This document shows positions 12,803 to 21,795 of a DNA stretch of 64,000 nucleotides, piece after piece. Both the position numbers and the translations under genes were made by a program. This stretch comes from Chamaelirium japonicum (taxonomy: Eukaryota; Streptophyta; Magnoliopsida; Liliales; Melanthiaceae), in assembly GCA_947650365.1 (NCBI GenBank), contig OX393555.1, positions 78,435,995-78,499,994 of the forward strand. Reading direction: 5' to 3'. The notes beneath the pieces are model-generated. The model was not told where the DNA came from. It ran no database searches and saw only the letters and a list, made by a program, of their open reading frames with translations. Each line of letters begins with the position of its first letter. Positions within the stretch are counted from its first letter, which is position 1.

Positions 12803-13938
12803 CCGGTCAAGATTCGAGTGATCGGCAAAAAACCTTGGTTTTTTGCCAGATCCAGTAGAAATTTGACCGATCGAATGATTTTTGCCGATCGGTCAAGTTT
12901 GACCGATCGGTAAAAAATTATCCGGTCAAGGTTCGAGTGATCGGCAAAAAACCTTGGTTTTTTGCCAGATCCAGTAGAAATTTGACCGATCGAATGATTT
13001 TTGCCGATCGGTCAAGTTTGACCGATCGGTAAAAAATTATCCGGTCAAGGTTCGAGTGATCGGCAAAAAATCTTGGTTTTTTGCCAGATCCAGTAGAAAT
13101 TTGACCGATCGAATGATTTTTGCCGATCGGTCAAGTTTGACCGATCGGTAAAAAATTATCCGGTCAAGGTTCGAGTGATCGGCAAAAAACCTTAGGTTTT
13201 TGCCAGATCCAGTAGAAATTTGACCGATCGAATGATTTTTGCCGATCGGTCAAGTTTGACCGATCGGTAAAAAATTATCCGGTCAAGGTTCGAGTGATCG
13301 GCAAAAAACCTTAGTTTTTTGCCAGATCCAGTAGAAATTTGACCGATCGAATGATTTTTGCCGATCGGTCAAGTTTGACCGATCGGTAAAAAATTATCCG
13401 GTCAAGGTTCGAGTGATCGGCAAAAAACCTTAGTTTTTTGCCAGATCCAGTAGAAATTTGACCGATCGAATGATTTTTGCCGATCGGTCAAGTTTGACAG
13501 ATCGGTAAAAAATTATCCGGTCAAGGTTCGAGTGATCGGCAAAAAACCTTAGTTTTTTGCCAGATCCAGTAGAAATTTGACCGATCGAATGATTTTTGCC
13601 GATCGGTCAAGTTTGACCGATCGGTAAAAAATTATCCGGTCAAGGTTCGAGTGATCGGCAAAAAACCTTGGTTTTTTGCCTGATCCAGTAGAAATTTGAC
13701 CGATCGAATGATTTTTGCCGATCGGTCAAGTTTGACCGATCGGTAAAAAATTATCCGGTCAAGGTTCGAGTGATCGGCAAAAAACCTTAGTTTTTTGCCA
13801 GATCCAGTAGAAATTTGACCGATCGAATGATTTTTGCCGATCAATCAAGTTTGACCGATCGGTAAAAAATTATCCGGTCAAGGTTCGAGTGATCGGCAAA
13901 AAACCTTAGTTTTTTGCCAGATCCAGTAGAAATTTGAC
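12803..13938. repeat. 119-bp tandem array, about 9.6 copies, two hairpins per unit
   Basis: CCGGTCAAG landmarks fall at 12803, 12922, 13041, 13160, 13279, 13398, 13517, 13636, 13755 and 13874, a constant 119-bp step. Each unit has two inverted repeats. One is GGCAAAAAACC with its exact complement around a TT loop (12943-12966 in the second unit; some units have one mismatch). The other has 12-bp arms CCGATCGGTCAA and complement around GT (13004-13029). The array lies in the 3' untranslated region of the genomic RNA and also directly upstream of the plus-strand gene promoter. Short open frames here are shadows. Confidence 0.95.
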
Positions 13939-14384
13939 ATATCAGTTGGAAGTTTTGAACCTGCCCTCAGAGAGGGTTTCATAACTGTTTTGTTCTTCGA
14001 TCTTCTGGCAGAGTTTTGATCATTGATGGAGCTTGATCCTTCCTGTTTTGAATCTTTGGGTGGCTTGAATGTGGCTTTTAACCGGCGGTCCGGTTTACTC
14101 AGACCGGTGTGGCGCTTTGACCGTTGGTTCACGTGGACCGGTGGTCCGACGTTTCGTCTGGTCCGACGGTTCGCCTGATTTTGCGCTTGCTGTGGATGGA
14201 TGCCACGTGTTCCTGCAAAAACACGCGATTTGATACGGTGAAGACACGTGTCTTCTCGATTTGCGTACCTGTTTTACCCTGGGTATATAAGTTTCACTGG
14301 CTGTCATTTTTGCCTCACGCTTCCAAAATTTTTCGAAGTCCAGACTTTTTTGCTCCCGATTTCTGCTCTTGCTAGATCGATCAG
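13939..14384 (+). promoter_or_regulatory. Promoter and 5' leader of the antisense gene
   Basis: A TATATAA box at 14284-14290 lies about 95 bases before the ATG at 14385. Three CACGTG (G-box) cores lie upstream at 14130-14135, 14204-14209 and 14245-14250; the last sits in the 10-bp palindrome GACACGTGTC. CCGGTGGTCCGAC-type short repeats occupy 14080-14175. G-boxes are bound by plant bZIP and bHLH factors (family knowledge). The layout suggests independent transcription of the plus-strand gene; that is inference. Confidence 0.65.
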
Positions 14385-15730
14385 ATGGCATCTTCTGGAA
14401 GTTCGAAGAAGTCAGGCGGGGTCCCTTCGAAGAGGAAAGGGAAGGAGATTGTCGAGGTTCCATCTCCTCCGAAGGGTCGTGGCAAAGGCAAGGCCGTGCT
14501 TGCTGATCTTGGGCAGCTGGGCAAAAGATACCAAGGAGTAGGGTTTGCTTCGGCGCCATCAAGGCCAGAGTACATCCCTAAAGTAAAGTTTGTTTTGGGC
14601 CCGCTCATGTCTCTGTCAGAGGAAACGGAGTACGTGTACAATACCGGTGGTGAGTTCACAGATTCGAAAAGAAAGAAGTGGCAAACACTGCTCTCTTATT
14701 TCACATAAGGGAAGGTGCAGCCTTCACTCCCTAGCATCCAGACTGCGTTTGGTATTGATAAGAAGACCGTCTTCACCAGCTTTGCCAGTAACGAAAAGGT
14801 CATGGGAACCATTGTGACCATCGGCCAACTTAACTGCGGTCTGCGTCTTCCATTGCCACCCTTCGCGGCAAGGTTATTGAACACTTCTGGCCTTTGCCCG
14901 GGGCAGGTCACTGGGAATGCTTGGAGAATTATCTACGCTTTCTGCCGCGTAGAGTCGGATTTCCAGGAGGACTTGAAGGCATGCTACTCCAGCATTCCAG
15001 AAGGTGAAGTTGCTCGGATCGAGCTTGGATACTTTTTCTTCCACTATCGATGGGCTTATAGGAGGGACAGTCCGTTCTACAACTTGACCAGCGTATCTCC
15101 GCTACGCCCGCTTACCGATACAGTTCCTTCGGACAAATTATACACAGATTGGCCCCTCTCTGTTTCTGGTGCATGGACACCCATCTCAGTGCCCGATACC
15201 CCTCGAAGCGACGTGCACGATGCTGTGAAGATGTACTGTGAGGGAGGCATCTTTGCCTGGAGCTCCGAGAGGGCTAGAGCTATTGACAACTTATTCCTCG
15301 AATTGACCTGCGGGACCAGGTCATGGAAACAGTTCTCCAACTGCCCAGTGAGATATGGCAAGGCCAATCTCCTCCACCGATCAAAAGACAGATACGAGGA
15401 TAATGAAGTTTTATATTCTGACTATGAGGAGGATCCTCATTCGGGTAAAATCATCCGGAAGATTCGGGCTGAGAAGAAAATTTATACTGCAAGGCGTCGC
15501 TTGCCTACTGTGGAGGAGAAGCTGGTGATACAAAGAGGCCCAGCGAAGAAGAAGAGAAAAACCCTCATCAAGCCAAAGGCAAATGAAGAAGAAAAAGAAA
15601 AGAAAGGGAGCGACGAGGAAGACTAAGAGATCGAGAATGTCAGCCACGACAACAGTGGCAATGTCGAAGACGAGGATGGGAATGGTGAGAATGATCTCTC
15701 TTCCACACCCTCTGGTGGAGATTATGGGAA

Positions 15731-15838
15731 TGGGGGTGGTGAGGAAGAAATTCCTCCCACCCCCACTGGTGGTGCAAGAGAGGATGGGGGTGGTGAGGAA
15801 GAAATTCCTCCCACCCCCACTGGTGGTGCAAGAGAGGA
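15731..15838 (+). repeat. 54-bp exact duplication inside the antisense gene
   Basis: Two identical 54-bp copies (15731-15784 and 15785-15838) encode an 18-residue repeat of GGGEEEIPPTPTGGARED type and keep the frame. Each copy contains a near-perfect inverted repeat, GGGGGTGGTGAGGAA against TTCCTCCCACCCCC, with one bulged T and a GAAA loop. Confidence 0.9.
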
Positions 15839-16347
15839 AGATTCACTTCCTATTCCCATTGACGAGGCTAAAGCCCGTTAAATGGAAGAAGTCATTGACA
15901 TAGAAGGTGATGGCCAAAAGGTGGTTCCCACCTATAAATTTGATGAATTGAAGAAGCTGCTGCGCTTCAAAATAAAATTGTCGAGGAGTGGTGGGGTTGG
16001 AAGCAACCCCACACCCCTCGATCAAATTTTTCCTGAAGTACCCCGTCTCGAAGGAGCGACAACGAGCGGGGGTATGGAGGTTGAGCAACCCCCACCCCCC
16101 TCTCGGTCTCTGGCTGAGGAGGTGGCTGCCATGGTGGCAGGACTCATCGAGCCAGGCGGGCCACAAGAAGAAGAAAGAGTCTCACCTCTTCGGGGTGCTT
16201 CCTCCCCTATCCATTTGGAGAGGGAAAGTCGAGTGGGTGATGGGGCTCCTCAACCTCAATCAGCGCCAACTCCCATTCAGGAGAAATCGACTCCTCAGGG
16301 TGGCTCCGATCGCCGGAAGGGTAAGGAGCCGAGGGTTGAAGCCTCAG

Positions 16348-16430
16348 GTAATTGTATTAACTTGCCTTGATTGTCTTGTCTCTGAAGATTGGAAATAATC
16401 TAATACTTTGACCTCTTGTGCTGATTGCAG
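16348..16430 (+). other. Intron 1 of the antisense gene (83 bp)
   Basis: Donor CAG|GTAATT and acceptor TGATTGCAG|GT. The intron contains TTGATTG and CTAATAC-type branch candidates and a T-rich stretch. Removing it joins a split Gly codon (G|GT) and keeps the frame into exon 2; the unspliced frame ends at a TGA inside the intron (16368). It lies antisense to the genomic RNA, so it is not spliced from it. Confidence 0.8.
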
Positions 16431-16567
16431 GTGCGCCTGTCGGCTCAACTCCGAAGATGAAGAGTTTGGGTAATGTTGACATCAACCACCCCACTGCTGT
16501 AATCCGGAAACTCTGCAACCTTCCGGGGGCTACTCTGGATGAAGCCTTCGACAGGCTTGAACTGGTG

Positions 16568-16641
16568 GTAGGTGCATCTGCTCGATAGATCATCTGAGTT
16601 GTGTCTTCAGAATAATTCTTAACTCTTTAGTTCTTTTGCAG
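16568..16641 (+). other. Intron 2 of the antisense gene (74 bp)
   Basis: Donor GTG|GTAGGT and acceptor TTCTTTTGCAG|AAC with a clear pyrimidine tract. Removal is phase 0 and links exon 2 (ending ...LELV) to the coiled-coil exon (NSAVLNVATKL). At 74 bp it is close to the short end for plant introns. Confidence 0.8.
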
Positions 16642-17178
16642 AACTCAGCAGTTTTGAATGTCGCAACCAAACTCTCCATGAAGGCGGGAGCAAAAGAAGC
16701 TTCAGCTGAAGTATCCCGCTTAACTGCTGCACTGGAGGCTGTAAGCGAGGAGAGGGATAAGCTGAGGGAGGTTCTAACCTCAAAGAAGGAGGCACTGAAG
16801 GCTAAAACTGAGGCCCTTCGCAAGGAAAAACTGGAGAGCAAGGGCTGGCAGAACGAATACGAGGCTCAGAGTCATGAACTTCAAGAATTGAAGAATCGAT
16901 TCTTCAGGATCGAGAACTTGGGCTTCGAACGTGTGGCTAAAATAACGGAGTTGGAGGCTCAACTTGCTGCTTCAGCAGCCAAGGAAGAGACCCATAAGAA
17001 GGAGCTGGAACATATGCGGAGCGAGTGCAAGAGCTACAGGGAAACAGCTGAGAAGGCAGCAGAAGCACTCAGGGTCCATATTGCCAGCGTCCGATCTTCT
17101 AAGGCTTCAGTGGCGGGCAAAGCTCATGCTGGATCTGAGGGAGAGAAGTCGCGCGCGCAAAGTGTGGGCAAGCCTTGA

Positions 17179-17805
17179 GTTTTTCTGTTTTCTTTTTTGT
17201 CGTTTGAACTTGTAAACTCTCGATATGTAACAGCTTACTCCTGTAACACATTTTGATAATAATAGAAATCTTTGATGTTTGAAGATTGAATGTCTCGTTG
17301 AATGCCTTTGAATGTTGCGCTTGAATGTTGTGTCCCAAATGGCATTGGAGTGTTGAATAGGTACAAACACTTGAATGTGAGGGGTTGAGTTGCAACTTAA
17401 ACACCCAAACCTGTTAGATGATATGGAATTTGATTGAAATTGAATTTTGAAATTTGAAGGTCAGTTTAACATATGGCAGTAAGGGGTTGAGTCACAACTC
17501 TAACACCCAAACTTGTTAAAAGACTGGGTAACTTGAATATGGTTAGTTTTTAACATTTGCTAGTAAGGGGTTGAGTCGCAACTCTAACACCCAAACTTGT
17601 TAAAAGACCTGGTAATTTGAATATGGTCAGTTTTTAACATTTGCTAGTAAGGGGTTGAGTCGCAACTCTAACACCCAAACTTGTTAAAAGACCTGGTAAT
17701 TTGAATATGGATAACTTGAAAACTGCTTCAGAACTTGAATTGTAAAGCTAAACACTGGCACATTTGAATACTTGAAAGAGAACTTTATTCATCACAAAAT
17801 TTACA
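17179..17805. repeat. Convergent intergenic region with 84-bp repeats
   Basis: This separates the 3' ends of the plus-strand gene and gag-pol. A plus-strand poly(A)-like ATAATAATAGAAA lies near 17255. Short TTGAATG repeats cover 17280-17370. Three 84-bp units follow, with landmark AAGGGGTTGAGT at 17481, 17565 and 17649, and a diverged unit starts near 17379. Each carries GAGTCGCAACTC, a short stem, next to an imperfect longer stem. The region would hold both polyadenylation sites; no coding frame is supported. Confidence 0.75.
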
Positions 17806-18927
17806 TCATGGATAAAACAACTTGAGGTGTCTAGAATTCCAGGCTCGAGGCAATCTATCTCCTTCTGGTGAGATCAGTCTATAAGAACCTTTGCCTCCTA
17901 TTGATTCAACGATATATGGACCTTCCCAGTTGGGAGCAAGCTTCCCACTGCTGTGTTCTTTAGTATTGTAAAAAACTGCTCTGAGAACTAGGCTGCCCAC
18001 TGGGAACTGTCTCTTATAGACTTTCTCATCGTAGGCTCTTTTGATCTTCTGCTGGTACGTGGCCATACGAAGGGAAGCTTGATCTCGTAGTTCTTCTGAG
18101 AAGTCTAGATCATTGATTCGTAGTTCTTCGTTGATTCCTTCTTCAACTGCTTTGGTCTTCGAAGTACTTGATATATTTTCTGTTGGGAGTATTGCTTCCG
18201 ATCCATATGTTAGACGAAAGGGCGAGAACCCTGTTGATCTTCTCGGAGTTGTGCGATACCCCCAAAGAACTTCAGGTAAGACCTGTTCCCACAATCCTTT
18301 CTTGTCATTGAGTTTCTTCTTGAGTATACCAAGTATAGCTCTATTTGAGGCTTCAGCTTGACCATTGCATTGAGGATATCTTGGAGTTGAATAGAATAAC
18401 TTGATACCGTTGTTCAAACAGAACTCTCGAAACTTTTCGGAATCAAATTGAGCTCCATTGTCAGCAACGAGAACTTGAGGTGTACCAAATCTTGAGAAGA
18501 TGTTGTGCCGAATGAATTTGATCACTTCGTCGTCAGTCTCTCGGAAGAGGGGCACAACTTCCACCCATTTGGTAAAGTAATCCGTGGCCAGCAGTAGATA
18601 CTTCTTCTTGCTTGGAGTTGGAGGGAAAGGACCCAAGAAATCTAACCCCCATTGATGGAAAGGCCAGGGACTTGATAGTTGATGAAGTTCATCTGCAGGG
18701 AGATGGATAGCTCGAGCATGTCGTTGACATGGTTCGCATCTTTGAACAACTTATCGAGCATCTTTTGCCATTGTAGGCCAGTAATATCCTTGTAGCTTCG
18801 TTTTAGCTTCAAGAGATCTTCCTCCCGAATGATTCCCACAAGCTCCAGAGTGGATATCAATCAGGATTGCCTGTGCTTGTTCGGGACCAAGGCACTTGAG
18901 CAACATCCCGTTGTAAGATTTGAAATA
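17806..18927 (-). pseudogene. Integrase domain of pol, interrupted by one TAA
   Basis: C-terminal part of the polyprotein, codons about 1587-1959, ending TGA (17806-17808). The zinc-binding H...H pair is at codons 1612 and 1619 and the C-x2-C pair at 1650 and 1653, with TAA at codon 1645 (18751-18753) between them. The catalytic core is intact: Asp1682, Asp1742 (VADNGAQF) and Glu1778 (NGQAEASNR), that is D-x59-D-x35-E. The C-terminal domain (LAPNWEGPYIVESIGGKGSY) and the ending RHLKLFYP follow. It would insert the cDNA into chromosomes. The frame is unshifted across the stop. A Gln codon (CAA) is the likeliest ancestor. Confidence 0.9.
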
Positions 18928-21045
18928 TAGATCTTTTCCTTGTAGAATGTAGCATGGGAGTTTCCTTTGAAGTCTTCGGGCTTGATTTGGATCTTCTGGC
19001 ACTTTGCCATGCTTGAAGAAGTCAAAAATTGATCGTCTCCAGTCTTCAAGCTCACTTATAGTAGTGAGGTTCGATGTCAGTTGATCTCCACCCCCAGATC
19101 CTTTTGTAGTAGTAAGGATCTGTTGATCGGGGATGGTCTTGGGCACTTCTTGATAATCAATTTGTATTTGTCTTCCTCCGAGTGAGTCTCCAAGGACGGA
19201 GGCAGCATTAGCTAGAGCATCTGTTTCACGATTCTCTGCTCTTGGAATTTGAACGAACTCAGTTATAGTAAAACGTTGTTGAAGACGTCGTACTAAGGCC
19301 AAGTAGAGTTGCATTCTTTCTTCTCGAGCTGTGTACTCTCCATTGATTTGCCTTATGATCAACTGGGAATCGCTGTAGACGATGATTCGATCTACCCCCA
19401 GAGATTCCGCCATTTCGAGTCCGGAAATGAGTGCTTCATATTCAGCTTCGTTGTTGGTGGCATTAAACCCAAGGAGAGTGGCCTTCTGGAGATAATCAAG
19501 TTCGGGGGATATTAAGACTATCCCAGTTCCCGAACCGATCGAACTCGAAGCTCCATCAGTATAGAGTTTCCATGGAGGAGTCGCAGCAATAGCCTCGAGA
19601 TTTGGATCAATCTTTGTTGAAGGAATGATCGGAGTATTGTCTTCATCTTCTAAGCGCATGTCGACATCTTCGTCCCAAGTGATGGGGTCTTCAACTGGAA
19701 AATCAGTTAGAAAGTCAGCAATAGCTTGGCCTTTGATAGAAGTGCGAGATTCAAACTGAATTCCCAAAGCACTCATTTCGATCACCCATTTGGTCATTCG
19801 ACCAGCTCGACCAGCTTTGTCAATAATATCTTTGAGCGAGTGCTCTGAAATGACTGTGATCTGGTGGGAGACGAAGTATGGTTGGAGACGACGCGATGCA
19901 GTGAGCAAGGCCAGGATGACCTTCTCAGTTTTTGAGTAGCGAGTTTCAGCCTGAAGAAGAGTGTGGCTGATATAGTAGACTGGATGCTCGACGCCTTCTC
20001 TTCTACTGACTAAGACCGCACTGATTGCTTGATCAGTCACGGAGAGATAGAGCCATAAGTCTTCTTTTGGAAGTAGAGCCGTCAAGATAGGAGTTTGCAC
20101 CAGATATTTCTTGATGCTTTGAAATGCTTCTTCACAGATTGGACTCCAGCCGGAGGTGTCTGCCTTTCGTAGTTTGTTGAAGAGAGGCTTACACTTGTCG
20201 GAAGACTTTGAGATGAACCGATTGAGGGCAGCAAGTCTTCCAGTAAGTCGCTGCACTTCCTTTCGATTGGTAGGTGATGGCATGTCGAGGATAGCTCGAA
20301 TTTGATCGGGATTGGCTTCAATACCCCTCCTGGTCACAAGATGACCCAGGAATTTGCCAGATTGAACTCCGAAAGCGCACTTGGTTGGATTGAGCTTCAT
20401 ACGATATTTTCGAAGAACTTGAAAGGATTCCGCCAGATCAGAAAGATGCTTGCTTCGTGTGGAGCTTTTGGTGAGGAGATCATCGACGTAGACTTCGACA
20501 TTGCGACCGATCTGATCTTCGAACATTTTTGTGACTAACCTTTGATAGGTGGAACCAGCATTCTTGAGGCCGAATGGTGTAACATTATAGCAATAGAGAC
20601 CTCGGTTAGTCACAAAACACGTCTTCTCTTGATCGTCTGGATGGAGTGGAATTTGATTATATCCAGAATACCCATCCATGAAAGACAATAGCTCGTGGCC
20701 AGCAGTGGCATCGACGAGTCTATCGATCCTTGGCATGGGAAATGGGTCTTTGGGGCAAGCCTTGTTGAGATTGGTGAAGTCGATGCAGACTCTGACCTTT
20801 CCATTCTTCTTCGGAACAGCCACAATATTAGAGATCCAAGTAGGATACTCTACTTCTCGGATGAAGCCTGCTGCGAGTAGCTTGGTGATTTCTTCTTGAA
20901 CAGCAACTTGCAGCTCTGGTCGAATGGTGCGTGGCTTTTGCTTGACAGCCTTTATTTCTTCTTTGATCGCAAGTCGGTGACAAGCGTCATCTGGATTGAT
21001 CCCAGGCATGTCTTCGAAGCACCAAGCGAAGACATCGATATTGGA
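18751..21045 (-). CDS. Reverse transcriptase, RNase H and archaeal-type RNase H part of pol
   Basis: Longest open segment (764 codons, about polyprotein codons 881-1644). RT motifs: VCIDFTNLNK, FMDGYSGYNQI, PFGLKNAGSTYQ and the catalytic YVDD at codons 1066-1069. A first RNase H follows (WLYLSVTDQAISAVLV...AETRYSKTEK); its leading catalytic Asp position appears changed, as is common in Tat elements. A second RNase H follows with an intact DEDD set: LYTDGASS (Asp1377), NNEAEYEA, YSDSQL and ETDALA. This dual arrangement is a lineage marker. The segment ends in the integrase zinc region before TAA at 18751. Translation would begin upstream with gag as part of a polyprotein, not at an internal ATG (21009). 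It would copy genomic RNA into cDNA in cytoplasmic particles. Confidence 0.93.
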   Translation of the reverse strand, partial: SNIDVFAWCFEDMPGINPDDACHRLAIKEEIKAVKQKPRTIRPELQVAVQEEITKLLAAGFIREVEYPTWISNIVAVPKKNGKVRVCIDFTNLNKACPKDPFPMPRIDRLVDATAGHELLSFMDGYSGYNQIPLHPDDQEKTCFVTNRGLYCYNVTPFGLKNAGSTYQRLVTKMFEDQIGRNVEVYVDDLLTKSSTRSKHLSDLAESFQVLRKYRMKLNPTKCAFGVQSGKFLGHLVTRRGIEANPDQIRAILDMPSPTNRKEVQRLTGRLAALNRFISKSSDKCKPLFNKLRKADTSGWSPICEEAFQSIKKYLVQTPILTALLPKEDLWLYLSVTDQAISAVLVSRREGVEHPVYYISHTLLQAETRYSKTEKVILALLTASRRLQPYFVSHQITVISEHSLKDIIDKAGRAGRMTKWVIEMSALGIQFESRTSIKGQAIADFLTDFPVEDPITWDEDVDMRLEDEDNTPIIPSTKIDPNLEAIAATPPWKLYTDGASSSIGSGTGIVLISPELDYLQKATLLGFNATNNEAEYEALISGLEMAESLGVDRIIVYSDSQLIIRQINGEYTAREERMQLYLALVRRLQQRFTITEFVQIPRAENRETDALANAASVLGDSLGGRQIQIDYQEVPKTIPDQQILTTTKGSGGGDQLTSNLTTISELEDWRRSIFDFFKHGKVPEDPNQARRLQRKLPCYILQGKDLYFKSYNGMLLKCLGPEQAQAILIDIHSGACGNHSGGRSLEAKTKLQGYYWPTMAKDAR

Positions 21046-21402
21046 CTAGAGGAAGGATACCATGTCTTGCGCTTCTGCGTAGCTAAGACCGGTACCAATG
21101 AAAGTTTGTCGAGGAAGATTTCCGCTGCCTATGTTGATTGGGATGATTTCTTCAATTGAAGGTGATGCTTCCCATTCGATTGGTGGAGGTTCGGTCAGCG
21201 GAATCTCCTTTGATTGCTATTTGGAAGAGGGACCAGCTTCATCTCGCGGCCGCTTTGGAGGAGCAATATTGATCTTTCGATCTGTCTTAGCCGCAGCAGC
21301 CTCACAAGACCTTCCAGATTGCTGATCACCTCGAATGCAGACGATGCCTTTTCCAGTTGCAAACTTGAGTAGTTGATGATAAGAAGAGGAGATGGCATTG
21401 AT
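21046..21402 (-). pseudogene. Protease-RT linker of pol with two in-frame TAG codons
   Basis: The frame continues from protease to RT through INAISSSYHQLLKF and GKGIVCIRGDQ, typical of the protease C-terminal side in Tat pol. An acidic connector with SNIDVFAW just before the RT follows. It is broken by TAG at 21217-21219 (codon 823) and TAG at 21046-21048 (codon 880); a third TAG (21403-21405) marks its upstream edge. The first of these is followed by CAATCA, matching the UAG-CAR-YYA readthrough consensus. Confidence 0.8.
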
Positions 21403-21795
21403 CTAATGGAGGAATGGTCGCCCGAGGATGGCGTTGTAACTGGAGACCCCTTCGACAATGGCAAACCTCACCGAGACTCGAGTCTCTCGGCTGAGGTCCA
21501 GAGTGAATCTTGATTCGCCCACCGTGATGCTTTGTTCGCCGTTGAAGCCAGTGATCACGGTTGGAACGACGTCAAGACTTTGATATTTATGTCCAAGACG
21601 TTTGAAGCAGTCTGAGAACATAATGTCGATAGAACTCCCGGTGTCGATAAGGATCCGATTGACGGTGCTTCCGTCGATGATGAGTTTCAAAACCAGGCGG
21701 TCTCGATGTGGAGTATGAACTCCTTGAAGGTCAGCGTCGTTGAAGACGATGGACGGCCAAGCAAGACCTTCGATGGGCTTCTCGATCCAGGTATC
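21403..21795 (-). CDS. Aspartic protease domain of pol
   Basis: Retropepsin-type protease. It has the active-site motif LIDTGSSIDIM (Asp-Thr-Gly at codons 681-683, 21645-21637), a hydrophobic TVITGFNGE segment and the C-terminal ILGRPFLH signature. It is in the same frame as gag, separated from it by TAA at 21796-21798, and closed by TAG at 21403-21405 directly after PFLH. It would cut the polyprotein during particle maturation. There is no own ATG at the domain start, so expression would need readthrough or a polyprotein. Confidence 0.88.
   Translation of the reverse strand, partial: DTWIEKPIEGLAWPSIVFNDADLQGVHTPHRDRLVLKLIIDGSTVNRILIDTGSSIDIMFSDCFKRLGHKYQSLDVVPTVITGFNGEQSITVGESRFTLDLSRETRVSVRFAIVEGVSSYNAILGRPFLH

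Larger units (their letters stand above)
14385..17178 (+). pseudogene. Antisense additional gene (aORF) of the Tat element, three exons, interrupted by three TAA codons
   Basis: Three exons (14385-16347, 16431-16567, 16642-17178) join through canonical GT-AG introns into one frame of 879 codons ending TGA. The frame has no shift but contains TAA at codons 108 (14706), 414 (15624) and 499 (15879). The N-terminus is Ser/Lys-rich. Residues about 150-190 (GLRLPLPPF...GNAWRIIYAF) resemble the plant 'putative gypsy-type transposon' family (Transposase_28-like), known from such antisense genes. An acidic Gly/Pro segment with an exact 18-residue duplication follows (codons about 450-485). Exon 3 (codons 701-878) is a long Lys/Glu/Ala-rich coiled coil with LEAVSEERDKL-type heptads. 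It is transcribed towards gag-pol and has its own TATA box. The function of these genes is unknown. Under the standard code only fragments would be made; each TAA is one change from CAA (Gln), though AAA or GAA are also possible sources. Confidence 0.8.

Noticed and set aside
13632..13844. Minus-strand open frame within the 119-bp array
   Set aside because: It is a repeat shadow; 119 is not a multiple of three and no product family is recognisable.
12803..13938. CRISPR-like array
   Set aside because: Repeats are contiguous without unique spacers, in a plant retrotransposon; the 23-bp satellite fails for the same reason.
14385..17178. A captured host gene
   Set aside because: The position, antisense orientation and Transposase_28-like segment fit the additional gene known in Tat elements; an ancient host origin is possible, but a recent capture is not indicated.
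20302..20538. Plus-strand open frames opposite pol and gag (for example 20302-20538, 20896-21159, 22045-22263, 23063-23455)
   Set aside because: They mirror strongly coding minus-strand sequence with recognisable RT, protease and gag motifs; no motif of their own.
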